Source: an uncultured Pseudomonadota bacterium
Lineage (GTDB): Bacteria > Pseudomonadota > Alphaproteobacteria > RF32 > CAG-239
NCBI GenBank assembly: GCA_949298065.1
Contig: CASFUZ010000002.1
Coordinates: 141,185 to 205,184 of the forward strand
Direction: 5' to 3'
Length of the DNA: 64,000 bases
Shown: positions 15,250-24,416 of the stretch, in pieces
How positions within the stretch are numbered: the first letter of the stretch is position 1
How the letters are laid out: each line of letters starts with the position of its first letter
Made by a program: the position numbers and the translations under genes
Notes under the pieces: generated by a model
Database searches by the model: none
Seen by the model: the letters and a program-made list of their open reading frames with translations, nothing else
Told to the model about the DNA's origin: nothing

Positions 15250-18005
15250 TGCGCTTCCGCCCAATTTTGCCCGACACCTGTTTCGGCAATAAAGGGAATG
15301 TCAAATTTAACGACATTCTCCATTGTTTCTTTTATCAAGGTTTTGACGGTCTCAACTTCATCATCGGGAGCTTCAAAAACCAACTCGTCATGCACTTGCA
15401 AAAGCATTTTGGTTTTGAATCCGCCTTTTTGCAACCGCCACAAACATTGGTTCATGGCTATTTTGATAATATCTGCCGCGCCGCCTTGCAAGGGAGCGTT
15501 AATTGCGGCTCTTTCGGCATTTGCCGCAAGACGTTTGTTGCTGTCATTGATTCCGTAAACAAAACATTTTCGCCCGTAAGGGGTCAGAACAAACCCGTTC
15601 TTATGCGCAAAATCAATGGTCTTTTCCATATAAGTTTTGATTTCAGGCATCTGGCGAAAATAGTTGTCTATATAGTTTTTGGCCTCATCTGCAGAGATTC
15701 CGAGTTGTTTGGCCAAACCATATTGCGAAATACCGTAAATCACGCCGAAGTTAATGGTTTTGGCATGGCGGCGCAAATTATGGTCAACTTGCTCAGCCGG
15801 AACATTAAAGACTTTTGCCGCCGTTGCTGTATGAATATCAATACCGTGATTAAAAGCTTCCTTGAGGGCTTTAACATCAGCCACCACGGCCATCAACCGC
15901 AATTCAACCTGCGAATAGTCGGAAGAGATAATTTTATAACCGGGCTTGGCGATAAAACATTCGCGGATTTTAAGCCCCATATCCGTCCGAATGGGAATAT
16001 TCTGCAAATTCGGATTCGTTGAGGACAAACGCCCCGTAGTTGTCGTAATCTGATTATAAGTTGTATGCAAACGACTGTGGCTGTCTAGGAGATTAAGCAA
16101 AGCTTCGGTATAAGTGGACTTGAGCTTGGCAAAACCGCGCCATTCCAAAATCTTTGCCGGAAGCTCGTGCTCTTCGGCCATTTTTTCCAAGACATCTGCG
16201 CCGGTCTGAAAACCGCCGCTGGCTGTTTTTTTGCCTTTTAAGCCGAGCTTATTATACAAAATCTCACCGATTTGCTTGGGCGAACCAAGGTTAAATTCTT
16301 CTCCGGCGAGGGCATAAACTTGGCTTTCAATCTGTCTGAGTTGCTCCTCAAAGGAAGAACTAAGCTTGCGCAGCGCAGCAGCATCAACCATCACGCCGTT
16401 TTGTTCCATATTTTTCAGGGTGCGAATAAGCGGGCGGTCAAAATTTTCATAAACGGCCGCTTTGCGCTCAGGAACTAGCCTTGGTTTCAAGATATTATAC
16501 AGCCGCAGAGAAAGGTCGGCTTGCTCGGCGGCAAAGTCCAAAAGCTGTTGCGCACTGAGGGCTTCAATATTGAGTTTGTTTTTGCCGCTACCGAGCAAAT
16601 TTTCCAACTTTTGCGCTTTATAATCCAAAAACAGCTCTGCCAATTCATCAAGATTATGACCATGCTCGGTACTATCCAAAACATAAGAAATAACCGCCAC
16701 GTCATCTATCGGCGCAATATCTGCTTCCGGGCCGAAAATCTGGCTCATAAAATGCAAATCAAGCTTCATGGAATGCCCGATTTTTAAGATGGAGCGATTA
16801 AGAAACAAAGGTTGCAGATATTGAGCCACAAGTTTGGCGGAAAGCGTTTTTTCTGTAGGTTGCGGTGAAGCAAATAAGTCCAAATTTGTGCCGGTTTGGG
16901 CTTCGGGCAAGGTAAGCGGAATATAACATGCTTCTCCGGGGTTGAGAGCCAAAGCAATCCCCAAAATCTTATCAAAGAAAGGCTCGCTTCCCGTCGCGAT
17001 AGTCTTAAAAGCAAAAGAGCCGGCAAGACGAATTCTTCCTGCCCAAAGTTTTAGTCCTTCTTCGTCTACAACCACTTCATAGTTCTTTTCAACTTTTTTA
17101 TGTGCGGCATTTTGCGCTGCAGAGCTCAAATGGTCGGCGCATTGTTCGGTTACCCATTTTTCCACTCTGTTTTTCAGGCTCTTAAACTCGTGCAATTCAA
17201 CAAAATGGAGCAGGGTGGTAAGCTCGGGGCTGCGGCAAACATATTCTTCCAGCGGGTGTTCCACCGGCACATCTTTTTTGAGCTCAACCAGTTGTTTGGA
17301 GATACGTGCGTTTTCAATATTGGCAAGCAAAGTCTCGCGCCTTTTGTTTTGCTTAATTTCGGCAGCATGCTCCAACACGCCCTCCAAGGAGCCGAACTGA
17401 TTAACCAATTCCGCAGCGGTCTTTGGGCCGATTCCCGGTACTCCGGGCACATTATCAATACTGTCTCCGGACAAGGCCTGAACATCAATAACTTTGTCTG
17501 GCAAAACCCCGAATTTTTCTTTAACGTCTTCCGGCGTGAAGAATTTGTCTTTCATCGGGTCAAACAGTTCCACACCCGGGCGAATAAGCTGCATCAAATC
17601 TTTGTCAGCGGAAACAACGACCACTTCATAGCCTTTTTTCAGAGCTTCTTCCGTATAAGTTGCAATCAAGTCATCAGCCTCATAACCTTCCATTTCCAAG
17701 TAGTTGAGGTTGAGCGCGGTAACAGCGTTGCGAATGAGCTCAAACTGCGGAATAAGCTCTTCGGGAATCTCTTTTCTTGTTCCCTTATAGTCGGGAAAAA
17801 TATTGTTACGAAAATTTTGCCGCTTAGCATCAAACAAAACGAGAGAATAATCGCACTTAATCTGCGAGGTAAGCTTCATAAACATATTGGTAAAGCCATA
17901 AACGGCATTAACCGGAACACCTTGCGGATTCGTCATTGAGGGCAGGGCATAAAATGCACGAAAGATATAACCCGAACCGTCAACCAAACAAACTTTTTTA
18001 GTCAT
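15246..18005 (-). CDS. polA: DNA polymerase I, with a degenerate 3'-5' exonuclease domain
   Basis: 919 residues with all three domains. The 5' nuclease (about 1-290) keeps its acidic residues (VDGSGYIFRAF, ADDLIATY, SADKDLMQL, LSGDSIDNVPG). The polymerase domain has motif A DYSQVELRLMA, motif B RRHAKTINFGVIYG and motif C QVHDELVFE. In the 3'-5' exonuclease domain, motif I, normally FDTET, reads FKTIA near residues 333-337, and motif III, normally YxxxD, reads FAAEQ. Only the motif II Asp (KLD) remains. Proofreading is therefore probably absent while polymerase and 5' nuclease should work. Confidence 0.97.
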   Translation of the reverse strand: MTKKVCLVDGSGYIFRAFYALPSMTNPQGVPVNAVYGFTNMFMKLTSQIKCDYSLVLFDAKRQNFRNNIFPDYKGTRKEIPEELIPQFELIRNAVTALNLNYLEMEGYEADDLIATYTEEALKKGYEVVVVSADKDLMQLIRPGVELFDPMKDKFFTPEDVKEKFGVLPDKVIDVQALSGDSIDNVPGVPGIGPKTAAELVNQFGSLEGVLEHAAEIKQNKRRETLLANIENARISKQLVELKKDVPVEHPLEEYVCRSPELTTLLHFVELHEFKSLKNRVEKWVTEQCADHLSSAAQNAAHKKVEKNYEVVVDEEGLKLWAGRIRLAGSFAFKTIATGSEPFFDKILGIALALNPGEACYIPLTLPEAQTGTNLDLFASPQPTEKTLSAKLVAQYLQPLFLNRSILKIGHSMKLDLHFMSQIFGPEADIAPIDDVAVISYVLDSTEHGHNLDELAELFLDYKAQKLENLLGSGKNKLNIEALSAQQLLDFAAEQADLSLRLYNILKPRLVPERKAAVYENFDRPLIRTLKNMEQNGVMVDAAALRKLSSSFEEQLRQIESQVYALAGEEFNLGSPKQIGEILYNKLGLKGKKTASGGFQTGADVLEKMAEEHELPAKILEWRGFAKLKSTYTEALLNLLDSHSRLHTTYNQITTTTGRLSSTNPNLQNIPIRTDMGLKIRECFIAKPGYKIISSDYSQVELRLMAVVADVKALKEAFNHGIDIHTATAAKVFNVPAEQVDHNLRRHAKTINFGVIYGISQYGLAKQLGISADEAKNYIDNYFRQMPEIKTYMEKTIDFAHKNGFVLTPYGRKCFVYGINDSNKRLAANAERAAINAPLQGGAADIIKIAMNQCLWRLQKGGFKTKMLLQVHDELVFEAPDDEVETVKTLIKETMENVVKFDIPFIAETGVGQNWAEAH

Positions 18006-18061
18006 GACGCGGCCTCATAAAGGGAGAGTTAAACTTGTATATGAATATAAACGACAAAAAC

Positions 18062-18262
18062 CTATTCGCCAACAGATAAAAAGAAGGAGCGTTCAAGCGA
18101 ACTAACGGAATTAAGGTCGGTTTTGTAAATATCTTCATAATTTTCAACATATTCGCCAACGGCAAGTTCCAAACACTCGTCAACCGAACGTCCGCTTTTT
18201 TCGGCCATAAGAACGAGCTTGGCATACAATTTTTGATTAAGCGCGACAGAAACGGTTTTCAT
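18062..18262 (-). CDS. Small ribbon-helix-helix protein
   Basis: 66 residues. It begins MKTVSVALNQKLYAKLVLMA, the beta-strand plus helix of a ribbon-helix-helix DNA-binding protein, followed by SGRSVDECLELAV and an acidic tail. AAGGA lies eight bases before the ATG. There is no toxin gene beside it, so an antitoxin role is not supported. It is on the polA strand, 56 bases upstream, and might share its transcript. Confidence 0.65.
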   Translation of the reverse strand: MKTVSVALNQKLYAKLVLMAEKSGRSVDECLELAVGEYVENYEDIYKTDLNSVSSLERSFFLSVGE

Positions 18263-18344
18263 AAAATTTTCCTTAACTTATTTGTGGCAAGATTGATACT
18301 AAAATAAATAACGGATTCTATGACTCCACGCAAGGAAAGATTAA

Positions 18345-20147
18345 ATGGTAAAGAAAGCAAAGACCAAAAAGAAGACAACAAAAAGCAAAAAAAGAGAGTC
18401 AAAACAAAGGCTTGCGACTCGTCGTATCATCTTGATTTTTTTAAGTTTTCTGGTGATAACTTTTTCCGCTTGGTTGCTTTATTGTTTTCTGACCTTGCCC
18501 GACATCGAGCAAGCTGTTGCCAGAACCCGCCAGCCCTCCACAACCATCACGGCGGAGAACGGCAATGAGGTAAAAACTTTCGGCAGTGTTTATTCGGAGG
18601 TCATTCACTTAAACGAGCTGCCGTCTTATGTGCCTGATGCCATAATCTCAACCGAAGACAGACGCTTTTATTCGCATTTTGGTTTTGATATTATTGCTTT
18701 CACAAGAGCCATGTTAACCAACATTTTTATGGGGCGTTATGCGCAAGGCGGAAGCACAATTTCCCAACAAGTTGCCAAAAACTTGTTCTTAACCCAACAA
18801 AAGACCATCAAGCGCAAGACACAAGAGCTTTTGCTGGCTTTTTGGCTGGAGCATAAGTTTACCAAAGAACAAATTTTAACACTGTATTTAAACCGTGTAT
18901 ATTTGGGTGCCGGAACTTACGGTATTGAGGCCGCCAGCCAAAAATATTTTCAAAAATCCTCAAGAGATATGAACTTGTTGGAAGCGGCCATCATTGCCGG
19001 AATGCTGAAAGCGCCGTCCCGCTACAATCCTTTTGCCAGCGAAGAAAGAGCCTTAAGCCGTGCAAAGGTTGTTTTGCAAAATATGGTCAATAATAATACC
19101 CTGACAGAAAAGCAAATGCGCTATGCTCTAACTTTGCCGATTGGGGAAGATAAGTCCTATAAGGTGCAGGGAGCAGACTATTTTGCCGATTGGGTTTATC
19201 GGGAAGTAAATGATTATATCGGCGAAAGAGATAATGATATTTATGTTTATACCACACTCAACCAAGAGATACAGGAAAACGCCGAGAAGATCCTGCGTCA
19301 AGCCATATTATCAGCAAAGAACCGCAACGTTAGCGAAGGCGCGGTGGTTGTGCTGGATAAACAAGGCGAGGTCAAGGCGATGGTCGGCGGCATAGATTAT
19401 CGCAAGAGCCAGTATAATCGGGCTGTTTCGGCTTTGCGCCAACCTGGCTCAGCCTTCAAGCCTTTTGTGTATTTAACAGCTTTGCAAAATGGCTGGAAAC
19501 CGCAAGATTTGATAGAAGACGTGCCTTTATCAATCGGCAAGTGGAAACCGGAAAATTATGATAAAAAATATCATGGCAGCGTAACTTTAAGCGATGCTTT
19601 GGCAAAATCTCTTAATTTGGCAACCATCAATTTGTCGGAATCTCTGTCGCGCAAAGACATAATCCGCACCGCCAAGAAAATGGGCATAAGCACACCGATA
19701 GAAAATTCGCCGTCTTTGGCTTTGGGTACATTTGAGGTTCGGGTTTTGGACATGGCAACGGCTTATTCCTCCATTGCCAACGGCGGCTATGCAACTTGGC
19801 CGCACGCGATTAAGGAAATTTACACAAGGGATGGTTATCAGCTCTATCAAAGAGAGGCGGATACGCAAAACCGCATTTTGGATGAACAAGCCGTTGCGGA
19901 GCTGACAACAATGTTGGAGCAGGTGATTCGTCAGGGTACGGGACGCAAGGCCAAAATCTCGGGTTTTGCGGCAGGCAAGACCGGCACAACGCAAGATTAC
20001 CGCGATGCTTGGTTTGTTGGCTTCACGGACAAATATGTTATTGCTGTTTGGGTCGGCAATGATGACAACTCTCCGATGAAAGGCATCACCGGCGGCACGC
20101 TTCCGGCAGAAATCTGGCGCAAAATCGCTCAGAGTATAAAAGAATAA
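18345..20147 (+). CDS. Class A penicillin-binding protein (PBP1A family)
   Basis: 600 residues. A basic Lys-rich N-terminus and one membrane helix (about 26-48) precede a GT51 glycosyltransferase domain (STEDRRFYSHFGFD with the catalytic Glu, then GGSTISQQVAKN). The transpeptidase domain has the active Ser in SAFK (Ser 369), SLN and KTGTT. It polymerises and cross-links peptidoglycan. It is shorter than typical PBP1A because the extra OB-type insertion seems absent. AAGGAAAG precedes ATG 18345 with normal spacing. The LpoA-like protein at 7961 may be its activator (inference). Confidence 0.94.
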   Translation: MVKKAKTKKKTTKSKKRESKQRLATRRIILIFLSFLVITFSAWLLYCFLTLPDIEQAVARTRQPSTTITAENGNEVKTFGSVYSEVIHLNELPSYVPDAIISTEDRRFYSHFGFDIIAFTRAMLTNIFMGRYAQGGSTISQQVAKNLFLTQQKTIKRKTQELLLAFWLEHKFTKEQILTLYLNRVYLGAGTYGIEAASQKYFQKSSRDMNLLEAAIIAGMLKAPSRYNPFASEERALSRAKVVLQNMVNNNTLTEKQMRYALTLPIGEDKSYKVQGADYFADWVYREVNDYIGERDNDIYVYTTLNQEIQENAEKILRQAILSAKNRNVSEGAVVVLDKQGEVKAMVGGIDYRKSQYNRAVSALRQPGSAFKPFVYLTALQNGWKPQDLIEDVPLSIGKWKPENYDKKYHGSVTLSDALAKSLNLATINLSESLSRKDIIRTAKKMGISTPIENSPSLALGTFEVRVLDMATAYSSIANGGYATWPHAIKEIYTRDGYQLYQREADTQNRILDEQAVAELTTMLEQVIRQGTGRKAKISGFAAGKTGTTQDYRDAWFVGFTDKYVIAVWVGNDDNSPMKGITGGTLPAEIWRKIAQSIKE

Positions 20148-20182
20148 AAAAGCATAAAATAATCGCAAAATAGTGCTTTTTA
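20146..20182 (+). terminator. Possible weak terminator after the PBP gene
   Basis: AAAAAGCA and TGCTTTTT can pair around an AT-rich 19-base loop immediately after the stop. The stem is mostly A-T, so strength is doubtful. Confidence 0.35.
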
Positions 20183-20229
20183 ATTCCGATTTATTATATA
20201 TAATATCGGAAGTTTGTATTGCATATAAG

Positions 20230-20253
20230 GCATAGCAAAACCCTTTGTTATGC
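20230..20253 (+). promoter_or_regulatory. Hairpin in the gpmI 5' leader
   Basis: GCATAGCAAA and TTTGTTATGC form a 10-bp stem with one G-U pair and the loop ACCC, ending 26 bases before the gpmI ATG. There is no T run after it, so it is not a plain terminator; it could stabilise the mRNA or bind a protein. Confidence 0.4.
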
Positions 20254-20279
20254 AGGTTTAATTGAAAGAGAGATAAAGT

Positions 20280-21812
20280 ATGACACAAAAACCCGTAATG
20301 CTTCTGATTTTGGATGGTTGGGGCTACAGAAGACCCATCACGCCGGACAACGCCATTGAAAACGGCAACACCCCGAATTGGCACAAGTTTGTTGAAGAAT
20401 GTCCGCATAGCCTGATTGAAACCTCTGGCTTGGCCGTAGGTTTGCCGGACGGACAAATGGGCAACTCCGAGGTCGGACATATGAACCTTGGTGCCGGCCG
20501 TGTGGTTATGCAGGATTTACCGCGCATTGACCAAGCCATTAAAGACGGTAGCATAGAGAAAAATGCAGTTTTGGTAGAGCTGGTTGACAAGCTTAAAGCT
20601 ACGGGCAAGGCTTGTCATTTGATGGGTTTGATGTCGCCGGGCGGTGTGCATTCCAGTCAGGATCATATTGTTGCTCTTGCAGGAATTTTGAACAAGAACG
20701 GCATCAAAACTTATGTTCATGCCTTTTTGGATGGCCGTGATACACCGCCGTCATCAGCTGCCGGATTCTTAGCTGATTTTGAAAATTCTATCAAAGCAAT
20801 GAAAAATGTAAAAATCGCTACTTTGTCCGGTCGATTCTATGCCATGGACAGAGATAAGCGTTGGGACAGAGTAGAAAATGCTTATAACAACATTGTTTCG
20901 GCAACGGGCAAACGCTATGCCACGGTTAAGGAAGCGATGGAAGCCTCTTACAAGGACGGTGTAACCGATGAATTTGTCATTCCTTGCGTCATTGGTGATT
21001 ATAAGGGTTGTGAAGATGGCGATGCCGTTATGATGGCAAACTTCCGTGCCGATAGAGCTAGAGAGATTTTGTATGCTTTGGCAGACAAAGAATTTAATGG
21101 TTTTGAGCGTAAAAAGCAGATTAACTTTGCTATGGCTGTCGGTATGACGGAATATTCCGTAGACCATAACCGCTTTATGAAAACAATGTTTGGTCCCGAA
21201 GCTTTGCATAATATTTTCGGACAAGTTGTTTCCGAGCATGGTTTAACACAGTTGCGCATTGCCGAAACAGAAAAATATGCGCATGTAACCTTCTTCTTCA
21301 ATGGCGGCGAGGAAAGAGAATTTAAGGGTGAGAGCCGCATTTTGGTTCCGAGCCCCAAAGTTGCAACTTATGACCTCAAACCAGAGATGAGCGTTTATGA
21401 AGTTACGGACAATTTGGTTGAAGCCATTGAGAACAAGCGTTTTGATGTCATTATCTGCAACTTTGCCAATGGTGATATGGTTGGACATACCGGCATAATG
21501 GAAGCCGCCTTAAAAGCGGTTGCCGCCGTAGATGAATGCTTAGGCAGAGTGGCTCAGGCTATTGAGAAGGTCGGGGGCGTTTTGCTGGTTACGGCAGACC
21601 ATGGTAATGCCGAAAAAATGGTTGATGAAGTAACCGGCGCACCTTATACCGCACATACGGTCGGTAAGGTAATGGATGTCTTAGTCAATGGTCCGAAAGA
21701 AGTTAAAGGTCTGCGCGATGGCAAATTAGCAGACATTGCGCCGACACTTTTGGACTTGTTGGGCATAGAAAAACCGAAAGAGATGAGCGGACAATCTTTG
21801 TTGATAAAATAA
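20280..21812 (+). CDS. gpmI: 2,3-bisphosphoglycerate-independent phosphoglycerate mutase
   Basis: 510 residues. N-terminal metal site and nucleophile are in LLILDGWG and GQMGNSEVGHMNLG (Ser). The second metal site is in NFANGDMVGHTG and TADHGNAEKM. GpmI interconverts 3- and 2-phosphoglycerate in glycolysis and gluconeogenesis and uses manganese. The stop is directly followed by the envC ATG, the common alphaproteobacterial order gpmI-envC-ctpA. Confidence 0.97.
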   Translation: MTQKPVMLLILDGWGYRRPITPDNAIENGNTPNWHKFVEECPHSLIETSGLAVGLPDGQMGNSEVGHMNLGAGRVVMQDLPRIDQAIKDGSIEKNAVLVELVDKLKATGKACHLMGLMSPGGVHSSQDHIVALAGILNKNGIKTYVHAFLDGRDTPPSSAAGFLADFENSIKAMKNVKIATLSGRFYAMDRDKRWDRVENAYNNIVSATGKRYATVKEAMEASYKDGVTDEFVIPCVIGDYKGCEDGDAVMMANFRADRAREILYALADKEFNGFERKKQINFAMAVGMTEYSVDHNRFMKTMFGPEALHNIFGQVVSEHGLTQLRIAETEKYAHVTFFFNGGEEREFKGESRILVPSPKVATYDLKPEMSVYEVTDNLVEAIENKRFDVIICNFANGDMVGHTGIMEAALKAVAAVDECLGRVAQAIEKVGGVLLVTADHGNAEKMVDEVTGAPYTAHTVGKVMDVLVNGPKEVKGLRDGKLADIAPTLLDLLGIEKPKEMSGQSLLIK

Positions 21813-23081
21813 ATGGAACTACGGTCGTCATATAAATTTTGGGCTTTGAGCATAGGGGTTTTGTTCCTTATGCTTAAGCCCGTTGTGGCGGCAGAAGTTT
21901 CTAAGGCTGATTTAGCCAAAGTGGAAAAAGCGGTTGAGGCGCAAAACTTGGAGCACAAAAAACTTCAGGCTCAAGCCACGCAAATCAGCTTAGAACTAAC
22001 CCAAATCAGCAAGGATATGATAAAATCTGCTAAGCAGATTCAAAACAGCGAAGAAAAAATCTCGCAAATGGAAAGCGAGCTTGAAACGCTGAAAACAGAA
22101 CTGCAAAAAGCGGAAGAAAGCTTTGCTATTGAAGATGAGAACCTAATAAAGACGCTTTCCGCTTTGCAAAATCTGGCTCTAAAGCCGACAGAAGCGCTTT
22201 TTGTTCAGCCCTTAACCCCTGTTGAGATAATCCGCAGTGCTATGCTTTTGCGCGAGGCTGTGCCTTATTTGCAAGAAAATGCCACCCAGATTCGGGAAGA
22301 TTTGGAACAAATCAGCAAAAAGAAAAAACAAGTAGAACAGCAAGTTGCCAAAATCATAAAACAGAAAAAAGTTTTAGAAAAAGAACATGAACAGATGAAG
22401 GTTTTGGTGCAAAGAAAGTCTAAAATACGCAATGCGGTAGAAGTAAAGAGTGTTAAAGCCAAAAAGAAAGTTGAGCAGTTGGCTTCTCAGGCAAACGACT
22501 TGCGAGATTTATTAAACAAACTAGAAAAACAAAGGCAAGAAAAACTGCGCAAACAAGAAGAGGAGCGCCGCCGTTTAGCTGAACTCAAAGCCGCGGAAGA
22601 ACGCCGTCTGGCAGAAGAAAACAAAAAACTTGAAGAAAAACAAAGAGCTGACTTGATTAAATTCAAACCGGAAGCTATAAGTGAAATAGGAGCAAATTTT
22701 GCCAAAGCCAAAGGTCATTTGCTTCGTCCGGCGCGAGGCCCGGTTGTAACTGCGTATGGTCAGAAGATATCAAAAGGCGTAACGTCTAAAGGTATTATTA
22801 TCAAAACCCGCAGTCAGGCGCAGGTAATTTCGCCTTATGACGGTACGGTTATTTTTGCCGGTCCCTTCAGAGGTTATGGCAATTTGATTATTATAGAACA
22901 CGGACAAGGCTATCTCTCGCTGTTAGCCGGTCTTGAAGAGATTGATTGCGAACTCGGACAAATGCTTTTAGCCGGCGAGCCTGTCGGACAAATGCCCGAA
23001 GAGGATGATGACGCAAAGTTATATGTAGAGCTTCGCAAAGACAACCACCCGATAAATCCGCTAACCTGGATTGAAAAATAA
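21813..23081 (+). CDS. envC: EnvC-like murein hydrolase activator
   Basis: 422 residues. A signal peptide (first 26 residues) is followed by a long coiled coil (about 30-285) and a C-terminal LytM (M23) domain (about 300-420). The LytM metal ligands are missing: the usual HxGID start reads SKGIII and the HxH end reads ELRKD. This is expected of EnvC, which does not cut but activates amidases at the division site. It starts directly at the gpmI stop. Confidence 0.9.
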   Translation: MELRSSYKFWALSIGVLFLMLKPVVAAEVSKADLAKVEKAVEAQNLEHKKLQAQATQISLELTQISKDMIKSAKQIQNSEEKISQMESELETLKTELQKAEESFAIEDENLIKTLSALQNLALKPTEALFVQPLTPVEIIRSAMLLREAVPYLQENATQIREDLEQISKKKKQVEQQVAKIIKQKKVLEKEHEQMKVLVQRKSKIRNAVEVKSVKAKKKVEQLASQANDLRDLLNKLEKQRQEKLRKQEEERRRLAELKAAEERRLAEENKKLEEKQRADLIKFKPEAISEIGANFAKAKGHLLRPARGPVVTAYGQKISKGVTSKGIIIKTRSQAQVISPYDGTVIFAGPFRGYGNLIIIEHGQGYLSLLAGLEEIDCELGQMLLAGEPVGQMPEEDDDAKLYVELRKDNHPINPLTWIEK

Positions 23082-23103
23082 GTTTTATTTTAGGAATAAA
23101 AAA

Positions 23104-24402
23104 ATGCAAACCAAAATATCATTTTTAAGTGCTGCTGTATTAAGTATGATGTTAGCCTCGCCTTTGCAGGCTGCGCCGAAAAATCAGGACAAAGAAGAGG
23201 TTGATACCTATGAGTTGCTCAATCTTTTCGGCGAGGTTATGGAAAGAGCCAAAATCTCTTATGTTGAAGAGGTTTCGGATAAGAAGCTGATAGAATCAGC
23301 CATAAATGGTATGTTGGTATCATTAGACCCACATTCAAGCTACCTTGATGAACAAAGCTTTAAGTATATGAGCGAGCAAACATCCGGCAAATTTGGCGGT
23401 TTGGGTATAGAAGTAACGATGGAAAACAGTGTTGTTAAAGTTGTTTCACCGATAGATGATACACCGGCGGCTAAAGCCGGGTTGAAACCCGGAGATTATA
23501 TTACCGCGATTGATGGGGAACAAGTAATGGGTCTGACCTTGAATGAGGCAGTAGATAAGATGCGCGGCAAGGTCGGAACCAAGGTCAAATTAACGGTTCG
23601 CCGCCCGAATGAAGAACCCTTTGACGTAACACTCAAACGCGAGGAAATCAAAATTCAGTCTGTTAAAAGCGAGGTTAAAAGCGGCGATGTCATTTATATC
23701 CGTATATCTTCTTTTTCAGAAAACATTGATAAAATGATTGAAAAAGCCATTAAAGATGCCCGCAAAAAAACAGATGGCAAAATTGCAGGCGTTGTCTTAG
23801 ATGTCAGAAACAACCCGGGTGGTCTGCTTGACCAAGCCGTAAGCGTTTCGGATTTATTCTTGGATAAAGGCGAGATCGTTTCCACGCGCTCGCGCAACGA
23901 GGAAGACACTGTAAAATATACGGCAGAAAAAGGCGATATCATTAAGGGGCTGCCCATAGTTGTCTTGATAAATGAGGGTTCGGCTTCTGCTTCAGAGATT
24001 GTGGCTGGTGCTTTGCAAGATCATCACAGAGCAATTATTATGGGTGAAAAATCTTTTGGTAAAGGCTCTGTTCAAACAGTCATTCCTTTAGGCAAGTATG
24101 GAGCGATGAGGTTGACGACTGCACGTTATTACACCCCTTCCGGTCGTTCCATTCAGGCCAAAGGTATTGAGCCCGATATTGAAGTTAAGCAAGCCAAATT
24201 GGAAGTTGTTGAAAGCGGCGGCTTTGGTATGACGGAAGCTGAGCTCAAGGGCGCTTTGAAAAATGAGAACGCCGATGATAAAAAGGCAGATAATAAAAAA
24301 GAGGAACTGAGCGAAGAAGACTTAAAAGACTATCAGTTAATGCGTGCCATAGATATGGTTAAGGCTCTTCGTTTATATACGGAAAATGGCTCTTCAAAAT
24401 AA
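23104..24402 (+). CDS. ctpA: C-terminal processing peptidase CtpA (S41)
   Basis: 432 residues from ATG 23104, preceded by AGGA at 23092-23095. An earlier in-frame ATG at 23071 overlaps envC and spoils the signal peptide. Signal peptide, then PDZ domain (GGLGIEVTMENSVVKVVSP region), then the S41 core with the Ser nucleophile in GSASASEI and the Lys in GKGSVQ. It degrades or trims periplasmic proteins. A Lys/Glu-rich linker lies near the C-terminus. Confidence 0.94.
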   Translation: MQTKISFLSAAVLSMMLASPLQAAPKNQDKEEVDTYELLNLFGEVMERAKISYVEEVSDKKLIESAINGMLVSLDPHSSYLDEQSFKYMSEQTSGKFGGLGIEVTMENSVVKVVSPIDDTPAAKAGLKPGDYITAIDGEQVMGLTLNEAVDKMRGKVGTKVKLTVRRPNEEPFDVTLKREEIKIQSVKSEVKSGDVIYIRISSFSENIDKMIEKAIKDARKKTDGKIAGVVLDVRNNPGGLLDQAVSVSDLFLDKGEIVSTRSRNEEDTVKYTAEKGDIIKGLPIVVLINEGSASASEIVAGALQDHHRAIIMGEKSFGKGSVQTVIPLGKYGAMRLTTARYYTPSGRSIQAKGIEPDIEVKQAKLEVVESGGFGMTEAELKGALKNENADDKKADNKKEELSEEDLKDYQLMRAIDMVKALRLYTENGSSK

Positions 24403-24416
24403 GGGAAGGAAACAAA

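Noticed and set aside
15249-16022. Long plus-strand frame opposite polA
   Set aside because: Antisense shadow of a clearly identified gene, with no family signature.
18062-18262. Toxin-antitoxin module at the small RHH gene
   Set aside because: No adjacent toxin-sized gene exists on either side; polA and the PBP gene flank it.
21813-23081. EnvC with missing metal ligands as a broken protease
   Set aside because: Loss of LytM ligands is normal for EnvC-type activators.
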